Assembly (NCBI GenBank): GCA_963855995.1
Contig: OY979718.1
Location: forward strand, 35,851,059 to 35,915,058
Reading direction: 5' to 3'
Source: Muricea muricata
Taxonomy: Eukaryota > Cnidaria > Anthozoa > Malacalcyonacea > Plexauridae
DNA: 64,000 nucleotides
The notes under the pieces: generated by a model
The model's database searches: none
What the model was told of the DNA's origin: nothing
Seen by the model: the letters and a program-made list of their open reading frames with translations, nothing else
Position numbers and translations under genes: made by a program
Part shown: positions 60,001-64,000 of the stretch, piece by piece
Position numbering within the stretch: the first letter of the stretch is position 1
How the letters are laid out: each line of letters starts with the position of its first letter

Positions 60001-61532
60001 GTTTTCTGTTAGGTCTATTTTTTTCAGAGAAGATTGATTTTAGGCAAACCACATGGGGTCTGAAGAGGTGGCCCCCTAAAAGTAATTGTTTTCTGGTTTT
60101 GAACTGAAAATTAAATAATTTTTAGTGACAAATTTATATAGCTCAAACAATTTCATTTTAATTGCACTAAACATTTTGGTGAGAATTCAAAACTCAACTG
60201 AAGATTGAGATTTTAGGGCCGTTTTATGGTCCAGACAAACACCCTGACCAACACTGCCAGCTCTAAGCTTGCAGTATAAAAACTATTGCACTTACATGTA
60301 CATCCAATTTGATGTGTGGCATTAAGCAGCATTACACATGGTGAATTTCCAGTGATTTTTCTATAGATACTGTCTTCAATTTTATCACCTGCATTAAATA
60401 ATTATAATTGTATTAGACAAGGTAAGCAGTCATAATAAACTAGTACTTTCATGGCTGTTAACCACAATATGCGGGATGATTAACTAAATTCAATTGACAA
60501 TTTATATTTTCAGTTTAATACTAATGGCATAACACACCCCCACCTTCAGAAAAAAAAAGATATGATGAAATTACTGACACATTGAAACGCCAACAGAGCA
60601 TGTACAAGTTATTGCGCCATTCCATCCGAGAAAAACTTCTTTCGTTAAAGCACAATACAACTCCTTAGAAACTCAGAAATGATTACTGTAGTATCTGATA
60701 ATGAATATCCAAGTCATAAGTTTAGACACTGAATGCAGATGGCATTCAAAAGGTATGTATTATTAAAATAAAAATTTACTATACATAATATATATTGCAT
60801 CAAATACACACAGGTAAGTATACGTATAAATTGCTATAAATAGAAAGGTTCGGCCAGCCTGACAAGACAACATGAAAATGGAGTTGCAACAGCTAGATAT
60901 TAGTGGCTTTCAAATAGTCCCTTGCCAATAGACAAACAACTTCAGGTAAAGAGAAATCTGTAAATCATTTGCTCATGCCTAGACACGACAGCATGAAAAA
61001 TATCCTGGCTTCATGCATTTAAACAGAACGTGATAAATATTATAGAAACACATACATGCTGCAATCTCAAGTAACGTCCCGTCCTAATGACACAAACTGG
61101 ACTTTGATTTTTCAAAACTTTTCGACTCTGGAATATGGCTTTGTATATATATTTACTAGTGATCACTGATCATGCCATTATGGTGTCCAGCTGTCATCAT
61201 ATTATTATTGAGCTATTAATGATACACAATTCCGAAAGTCACACAAGTAATTGCCATTCTAACATTTCAATGTTGACCATGAAATTTTTCGATATTTATG
61301 CTAAAGTTGGAAGTGATTTTTTCCTTGTCTTGTATAAATTTTGTTTTATATCTTGTTGTCAAGTTGTGAATGATTCAAATCATTGAGAACATTTAAAACG
61401 ACAATACGATTAATCTTTGGCAATTCTATGTGACTTGCAATTTTACTTACCAAATACATCGAGTTTGAAGAGAGAAGAGAATAAAATAAAGATAATATTC
61501 AGTTGTATAAATATCGCATTTTTGTACGCCAT
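32909..61532 (-). CDS. NCSTN: Nicastrin, gamma-secretase subunit (20 exons located)
   Basis: Nicastrin is the large single-pass glycoprotein of gamma-secretase that gates substrates such as Notch and APP. Exons in transcript order: 61451-61532, 60296-60388, 59166-59289, 53879-53979, 53538-53576, 52948-53018, 52275-52355, 51559-51700, 50418-50518, 50205-50315, 49352-49417, 47870-47935, 46794-46925, 45665-45843, 43912-43963, 42432-42524, [gap], 36923-37062, 35397-35531, 33588-33642, 32909-33040. All have GT/AG borders and phases join, except around the gap and at 35531. Landmarks: hydrophobic leader, LLNATHQIGC, FSPEYPCPNENFG, GEVWDYIGSSRMAYDM (the family DYIGS motif and its Glu), DYSTWTESRW, then a terminal transmembrane helix. 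About 665 codons were found against ~709 in human. A stretch of ~25-30 residues between the 42432 and 36923 exons is not found. Introns hold many mobile elements. Confidence 0.93.
33230..33495. mobile_element. Fold-back element, GGCTATATTTTC family
   Basis: The left-arm GTTGTAAAAGACGGAAAATT and GCTTTGCGAGTTTCCAAATT words return inverted as ACACTTCACAAAGCTATATT and TTCCAAATATTACAACATTT. It lies in the last nicastrin intron, about 90 bp from the exon at 33588-33642. Confidence 0.6.
34684..34976. mobile_element. Fold-back element of about 290 bp
   Basis: The ends CCATTGATATGTATTAAGAC and GCTATCCAGCATATCAATGG are inverted. Inside, CAATGTTGGATGGCCCCT pairs with TGGGGCCATCCAACATGACC. A related copy lies at about 45895-46140, with the matching words GAGTGGGGCCAATTCAACAT and GGAAGTACGTCATATTTTAC. 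Both copies are in nicastrin introns. Confidence 0.65.
35088..35130. repeat. Short tandem repeat, CATTCGGAACG
   Basis: An 11 bp word (GAACGCATTCG) occurs three times head-to-tail near the nicastrin exon at 35397. Confidence 0.75.
35397..35531 (-). CDS. NCSTN: Nicastrin exon with a one-base frame conflict
   Basis: A CTTTTTGCAG acceptor leads into the exon and a GTAAGG donor closes it. Most of it reads VYTASNGTCINATVFYSDAK followed by SPAFVLEDYDSTDYSTWTES, a clear match to the end of the nicastrin ectodomain. It joins the next exon (33588-33642, RWGNDVGIRMFLIA) in correct phase. However, the previous exon (36923-37062) leaves in phase 0, while this frame needs two bases from it. The first 13 bases contain a run of five T on the minus strand (five A around 35519-35523). 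One T fewer would give DGYFVYTAS in phase 0. A homopolymer error, a missed micro-exon or a real mutation could explain it. Confidence 0.85.
36783..36812. repeat. C homopolymer tract
   Basis: A run of C broken by one A-containing interruption (CACCCCCCCC then about 20 C). Similar tracts occur at 26327-26339 and 57563-57577, and G runs at 43057-43066, 44629-44636 and 44659-44667. Confidence 0.85.
37129..39476. mobile_element. 2.3 kb TTAA-flanked element with long inverted arms
   Basis: The element starts TTAA-AGGTAGGTTACAGTCGC and ends GCGACTGTAACCTACCT-TTAA. The arms match as inverted copies for about 340 bp (to the CGAAACCCACAGCATCTGAA word). They then match in further blocks: 37735-37800 with 39010-39080, and 38020-38100 with 38940-39010. 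The left arm has extra sequence. The TTAA flanks suggest a piggyBac-like target preference. No transposase is seen in the centre, so it is non-autonomous. Small open frames in the arms (37044-37361, 39277-39481) are mirror images. It lies in the nicastrin intron where an exon is missing. Confidence 0.8.
39828..39855 (-). CDS. NCSTN: Candidate micro-exon in the nicastrin gap
   Basis: A TGTTTTTGCACAG acceptor is followed by nine codons plus one base (DILKVEISV, then T) and GTAATA. This fits the phase of both the exon at 42432-42524 (phase 0 out) and the exon at 36923-37062 (needs one base). The peptide is short and only weakly like the family, and vertebrate nicastrin has about 25 more residues here. 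This may be a chance fit. Confidence 0.2.
40245..40385. mobile_element. 141 bp near-perfect palindrome
   Basis: The first 45 bases (CAATTATTGAATTCGGTTCT onward) are the exact reverse complement of the last 45. The arms continue through GTGTTATCTGCC to a tiny loop around AGCCTTC. It is a MITE-like fold-back. A half-copy lies at 28815-28890. Confidence 0.85.
40985..42200. repeat. Tandem satellite, about 195 bp period, six diverged units
   Basis: The landmark 'ACGTTCTGGGAAACAA' recurs with variation at about 40998, 41187, 41367, 41572, 41947 and 42145. Each is followed by a TTTTCGCAACTTAAATGTCA-like word, GATACAATATTAC, and a CTAATTACCTACTCGATAGA-like word before a T-rich TTATTTCCACATAT segment. 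Spacings are 180-205 bp once the insertion at 41623-41803 is subtracted. Units are 75-85% alike by eye. Non-coding, in the nicastrin intron with the missing exon. Confidence 0.8.
41623..41803. mobile_element. MITE inserted inside the satellite
   Basis: TACATGGATCGCGAATCTCA at the left is mirrored by TGAGATTCGCGATCCATGTA at the right. Neighbouring satellite units read straight through from GTCAGTCAA to TTTGGTACAATA at this point, so this is a clean insertion into one unit, later than the satellite's growth. Confidence 0.8.
44954..45103. mobile_element. Fold-back element with an AGCGCAGCGAGTGAG loop
   Basis: The left arm GAGGATATTACACGGCGGTG onward returns inverted, ending CCGCCGTGTAATGTTC. 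The arms meet at CGAACGAGCGCAGCGAGTGA. A related start (GAGGATATTACACGGTGCAT) is found inside the arms of the 37129-39476 element, so the two families share or nest sequence. Confidence 0.7.
45895..46140. mobile_element. Relative of the 34684-34976 fold-back element
   Basis: It begins GTTGATATGTATTAAACCTG and contains AAGTACGTCATATTTTAC and GAGTGGGGCCAATTCAACAT, words shared with the element at 34684-34976. It is more diverged. Confidence 0.5.
46184..46375. mobile_element. Fold-back element, GCGAAGCC family
   Basis: It contains CAGCCCGACAATTTGGACAT and TGCGCAAATTTGAAACCATT. A right arm (TTTGCACAGTATGACCGAAT, GCCGGCTTCGCCACTGGTTA) partly mirrors the left. It is the same family as 5796-5950. 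Confidence 0.5.
47870..47935 (-). CDS. NCSTN: Nicastrin exon with the DYIGS motif
   Basis: Twenty-two codons read EVWDYIGSSRMAYDMNRGNF plus PT, framed by a TTCTTGCAG acceptor and a GTATGTCTG donor. The preceding exon (49352-49417) ends with Gly, so the joined sequence is GEVWDYIGSS. This is the most conserved block of nicastrins and includes the glutamate equivalent to human Glu333. It lies in the peptidase-like (catalytically inactive) ectodomain fold. Confidence 0.93.
48611..48770. repeat. GC-rich minisatellite of small hairpins
   Basis: Units of about 20-30 bp such as GGGACCCTTACCCCCAGAGC and GGGGGTAGCGACCCTTC recur six times with variations. Each can pair with itself or a neighbour (CCAAGGG/CCCTTGG, CCCTAGGG). 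It sits in the nicastrin intron between the exons at 47870 and 49352, in a region otherwise AT-rich. Confidence 0.7.
49518..49562. repeat. Perfect 45 bp palindrome
   Basis: Two 22-base arms (ACCATAGACAATCCAGAAGA plus CA, and its exact reverse complement) are separated by a single A. There are no mismatches. It lies about 100 bp from the nicastrin exon at 49352-49417. This could extrude as a hairpin. Confidence 0.85.
49735..50059. mobile_element. Dispersed repeat with TAATTGTTAA end
   Basis: It contains TTGGTTACCCTAGAGGTGAA, TTTTTTCAAAATGGCCGACG and a TCGCCTTCGGCGAGTAATTG end. The same first part is at about 27550-27640 and the same last part at 25168-25263 and 28970-29010. The elements elsewhere are therefore fragments or internally deleted versions of this one. 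Confidence 0.6.
50708..51010. mobile_element. Fold-back element, GGCTATATTTTC family
   Basis: The ends CTATTAGCACAAG and CTTTCTAGCTGTGCTAATAG are inverted. The arms include AATTTAGTAAAATTGTGAAG mirrored by TCACGATTTTACTAAATTGT, and TAGTCCTGTGAAGTTTGAGA mirrored near AACTTCACAGGACTATACTT. Same family as 30645, 33230 and 55494. Confidence 0.7.
51766..51974. mobile_element. Fold-back MITE, AAGGCC...TGTGAC ends
   Basis: AAGGCCATGTCTCACGGTGC and GCACCGTGTGACAAGGCCTT are inverted ends. The arms continue with AATTTTTCTTGTAACTTGCA against TTGCAAGTTGCAAGAAAAAT, with a loop of about 100 bp. In the nicastrin intron left of exon 51559-51700's acceptor side. Confidence 0.75.
52418..52894. mobile_element. 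MITE-like element, AGGGCTCGAAATAG ends
   Basis: The left end AGGGCTCGAAATAGCGGGCT and the right end TTTTCTATTTCGAGCCCC are inverted. Inner words GCCAAAAGCAGGCCA and AAATGACAGGCTAAATGG suggest a longer diverged arm. A shorter relative is at 54771-54932. Confidence 0.65.
54427..54680. mobile_element. Fold-back element with telomere-like loop
   Basis: Left arm GGGTCATGGCTAAAGGGGAT through AGATGGCGGCTATTTTTCAA, then CCAGACATTTATAGTATTC. The right arm is the reverse complement, ending CCCCTTTAGTCATGACCTTA. The loop near 54543-54570 reads GTTAGGTTTAGGGTTAGGGT, close to the animal TTAGGG telomere repeat. Confidence 0.75.
54771..54932. mobile_element. Short relative of the 52418-52894 element
   Basis: The ends GGGCGCGAAATAGCAGACAA and GGCAGCTTGCTATTTCAAGC share the 'GAAATAG' inverted ends and the TGGCCAAAA/TTTTGGTCATTGG words with the element at 52418-52894, at a third of its length. 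Confidence 0.55.
55494..55902. mobile_element. Fold-back element, GGCTATATTTTC family (longest copy)
   Basis: The ends AATGGACCTTTCCCCTTT and AAAAGGGGAAAGGTCCATTG are inverted. The arms include GTTGTAAACTGTAGAAAATA with GCCTTGCAAATTTGGC, mirrored by GCCAACTTCGCAAGGCTATA and TTTTCTACATTTTACAACAT. The loop lies around AAGTATCAACTGATTATCAC. Confidence 0.75.
56285..56535. mobile_element. Fold-back element, 250 bp
   Basis: Left arm TATAACACGAAACAGACTCC through ACAAGACACAAAATTCTGGT and GAAATATCACCAGAATTTTG as its mirror. It ends CGGAGCCTGTTTCGTCTTAT. Both arms contain an AAAGTCATTGTC/GACAATGACTTTG pair near the loop. It lies immediately left of the hAT remnant at 56545. A half-copy is at 29751-29912. 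Confidence 0.75.
56545..58047 (+). mobile_element. Broken hAT-type transposase (rearranged remnant)
   Basis: Three plus-strand blocks follow each other. 56545-56889 carries a DUF4371-like segment (GPFTFFSDETQDTTSTEQLA) with the first catalytic-type Asp. 56864-57292, in another frame, has WIGCGNHKLALCFKHLL and a TRW word. 57718-58047 has the C-terminal hAT dimerisation region (FPISAACVERLFSKMKVLK). The second block is frameshifted from the first, and about 400 bp between the second and third contain foreign or inverted sequence and a C tract. It lies antisense inside a nicastrin intron and cannot make a whole protein. It is a different lineage from the hAT fragment at 2268. Confidence 0.75.
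57290..57480 (-). mobile_element. Inverted segment inside the hAT remnant
   Basis: On the minus strand an open, charged sequence reads LTSTRIRDFFKAPNSTEQSQ followed by a K/E/R-rich stretch. It resembles the low-complexity N-terminal leader typical of hAT transposases (IRDFFK-type start). If so, the 5' part of the element was inverted into its middle. This is inferred from style and not from a clear alignment. Confidence 0.35.
58380..58911. mobile_element. Inverted-end element carrying a 21 bp minisatellite
   Basis: The left end ACAAGCTTTGAAATAGCGCC and the right end TCATTTCAAGGCTTGG are inverted. GGACATTTGTCCGG words near both ends form small palindromes. The centre holds the minisatellite at 58512-58626. 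The left end recurs at about 53290-53345 (CAAGCCTTGAAATAGCGCCA). Confidence 0.6.
58512..58626. repeat. 21 bp minisatellite, five and a half units
   Basis: The unit ATGTCCGGCGGTAAAATGTC plus T repeats identically five times, then starts a sixth copy that diverges. Being a multiple of three, it keeps frames open on both strands (MSGGKMS-type repeats on plus, DILPPDI-type on minus). These are by-products and not genes. Identity between units points to recent expansion. Confidence 0.9.
61451..61532 (-). CDS. NCSTN: Nicastrin exon 1: start codon and signal peptide
   Basis: The ATG is at 61532-61530. The 27 codons begin MAYKNAIFIQLNIIFILFSS, a short polar start followed by a hydrophobic core as in a secretory signal peptide. 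The exon ends one base into a Gly codon before a GTAAGTA donor. The next exon (60296-60388) completes that Gly and reads GDKIEDSIYRKITGNSPC, matching the nicastrin N-terminus, which fixes the start. Confidence 0.9.
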
Positions 61533-61724
61533 ACTTTTATTTTCATTGCTCTTACTAAATATTCACCCCCAAGTGCCCTGGATGTCCTTGTGAAAACAAT
61601 AGGTACTTGTACATGAAGTATTCATCTCGAACGAGCTCAAGCTGCTGAACAAAGATGTTCTTGCTCCGGCTCATTTTCGAAGTATTGCAAAATTGAGTAC
61701 TTTGTTTAGCAAGTCGAAATAGCA
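61533..61724. promoter_or_regulatory. Shared promoter between nicastrin and PGM2-like gene
   Basis: Only 192 bp separate the two divergent start codons (nicastrin on minus, PGM2-like on plus). No clear TATA box is seen at either side. The position implies a bidirectional promoter plus both 5' UTRs. Transcription starts cannot be placed from sequence alone. Confidence 0.6.
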
Positions 61725-61817
61725 ATGGCGGAAAAAAATTCCATTGGATTTTTAAAGGAAATCACCGGCAATTCAAAAATTGATGAAAAAATTGGAGAAT
61801 GGCTTCGAATGGACAAG
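61725..61817 (+). CDS. PGM2: First exon of a probable phosphopentomutase (PGM2-like)
   Basis: The ATG at 61725 opens 31 codons ending IDEKIGEWLRMDK, followed directly by GTGCGTG, a usable donor. This ending matches the start of PGM2-type phosphohexomutases, which have a '(L/I)D..(T/I)..WL.WDK' motif before the first conserved block. PGM2 interconverts ribose-1- and ribose-5-phosphate (and glucose phosphates) in the cytosol. Reading on past 61817 gives no PGM2-like residues, supporting the splice. No second exon is recognised up to 64000, so the rest lies beyond the window. The identification rests on a short motif. Confidence 0.6.
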
Positions 61818-62453
61818 GTGCGTGTTTTACTTGAGTTTTTATGTGGATTGTTTCAAAGCACCCATCATTCTTTTTCGCATTCTAATTCCGCGTTGTTATC
61901 GCTGCATAAACAAACATGGAGATTCAGCTGTGTTACACCCCGCGCAATTTTAATAAAATCCGAGACGATTTTTATGTTATTTGCATGCAGCACGTAGATG
62001 ATGTGCCAAATTCCTTGTGCAAAACGTAATTATTTTTATACAATCGAAGTTGAAGTTGAACTTGCAAATTGTAAAAAGCAAATTCTGCAGCGAAAGCGAA
62101 TGTGTATTTCAAGTGTTTGTCACTAATTGCTATCGCCTTCTACCCATCACAATATATTTGCAGTGGCTTTGATAAACAGGACTTGCACAAACAATTTGCA
62201 TAATACTACCCACATGGTGGGTAGGATATTGGACAAAAAAGCGACAATGAACTTTTAAAAAGATTACAATACATGTTCATTTGTAGCATGCAAGGTACAA
62301 ATAGTTTCTATAGACTTCTCGAGACAAAAATGACCGAAACTAAACAACTGTAACGATGCAATGAAATAACATGTTGTGTATATTTATATGACTGCATGCT
62401 TGCCTCATTCTTTCAAAAAAACCCTTTTTATAGTTTGATCATGCAGGCTTTTT

Positions 62454-62697
62454 TTAAAGGTAGGTTACAGTCGCTAATGTAAACAAACGCTTTGTTTACA
62501 TTTTGAGCTGCTATATTTGTAAAATTTGATTAAACTAACTGAATATCTGACACTTTTTGGGTTTGCTATGCTCCTAATGGAATATGAACGAGCGTTTCAA
62601 TTCAAAAAAGTTTTTAAAAGCGCAAAATTTGGACAATGTGGTCCACATTAGTTATGACCAGATTGGATGCGCAGAAGCGACTGTAACCTATCTTTAA
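62454..62697. mobile_element. TTAA-flanked MITE, same ends as 37129-39476
   Basis: It starts TTAA-AGGTAGGTTACAGTCGC and ends GCGACTGTAACCTATCT-TTAA. Terminal repeats of about 17-20 bp are shared with the 2.3 kb element, including GCAGAAGCGACTG at the right. The interior (about 190 bp) is unrelated to that element by eye. A non-autonomous, piggyBac-like style of insertion. Confidence 0.75.
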
Positions 62698-62701
62698 TAA
62701 G

Positions 62702-62806
<105 letters not shown>

Positions 62807-63171
62807 TTTTTTTTTGCACATACTTGTGCCTTTATCCGGGCGATACACGGTGACATAAAAACGATATGTCCTGTGATATAGTTTTTTGTCCTGCGATATC
62901 ATTTTTTGTCCCGCTCAAAACAAAGATGGCGTCCGACTGAAGGATCGATAGAGAGATAAGAATAAAGATATTAAATAATACAAGGAAAATAACACAAAGA
63001 AATTTGCAGCTATTAAAAGATAAGTTATTTTTGGTTTGTTTTTGGAATTTCTACTTGTTTAGCGTATTTTAAACAATCATTTTGAATTCATTTTGAAATG
63101 TACTCGAAGTGTAAATAATTTGAAAATATAATCTGGTTTTTGCTCTAGATAAAGGCACAAGTATGTGACAA

Positions 63172-63696
<525 letters not shown>

Positions 63697-64000
63697 CCAG
63701 AAGTTATTTTATTGCATCATTTCGTTTTGGTCCTTTCAGCTGTTTCAGTTGTTTTGTTTCATTTCGGGTTTCAGCACTTGATGACATATTTTGTGCTTTT
63801 TGTTCACAAGCATATTAGCCACTACAGGGTGATTCCATCATTTGCATGCGAGTCATATGGGACATCCTGAGCCATTTGTTTGCTATTTATTAATAATTCA
63901 AATTACAGCAGCATTTTTTGTCACCTCCAGTTTCAAGTTTGTTTGATATATATCTAATTTATTTGTGCAAGGCAGATCATGTGAACCTGTTTGTTCTACA

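Overview
This window looks like nuclear DNA of an intron-rich, AT-rich animal. A cnidarian, perhaps an anthozoan, fits best, but this is inferred from gene and repeat style and not proven. There are no bacterial operons or ribosome binding sites. The two genes with readable structure are animal cell-biology genes, and the non-coding DNA is full of short fold-back (MITE-like) elements.

Positions 1-24613 hold a head-to-tail tandem array with a unit of exactly 11,173 bp (2268-13440 and 13441-24613, with the end of a further unit at 1-2267). Each unit carries, left to right, a plus-strand C-terminal fragment of a hAT-type transposase, about 3.6 kb without genes, and a minus-strand copy of KNTC1 (Rod, the large subunit of the RZZ kinetochore checkpoint complex). 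Only the rightmost KNTC1 (18160-24801) keeps its 5' end. The other copies are cut at the same base and abut the hAT fragment. The gene body is one open frame of about 2,200 codons. It has no ATG where homology begins, but a likely splice acceptor sits at its start, so at least one 5' exon lies further right and was not found.

Positions 24.8-32.9 kb are intergenic and rich in fold-back repeats. Positions 32909-61532 (minus strand) hold nicastrin (NCSTN), a gamma-secretase subunit. I located 20 coding exons, from the signal-peptide exon to the transmembrane/C-terminal exon, and splice phases agree at nearly every junction. Two problems remain. A stretch of roughly 25-30 residues between the exons at 42432-42524 and 36923-37062 was not found with confidence, and there is a one-base frame conflict in a homopolymer of the exon at 35397-35531. 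The introns carry many fold-back elements, a 2.3 kb TTAA-flanked inverted-repeat element, a satellite of about 195 bp units, a broken second hAT transposase and a 21 bp minisatellite.

Head-to-head with nicastrin, 192 bp away, is the first exon of a probable PGM2-type phosphopentomutase/phosphoglucomutase (61725-61817, plus strand), which suggests a shared promoter. The right end of the window is fold-back elements and long AT microsatellites.
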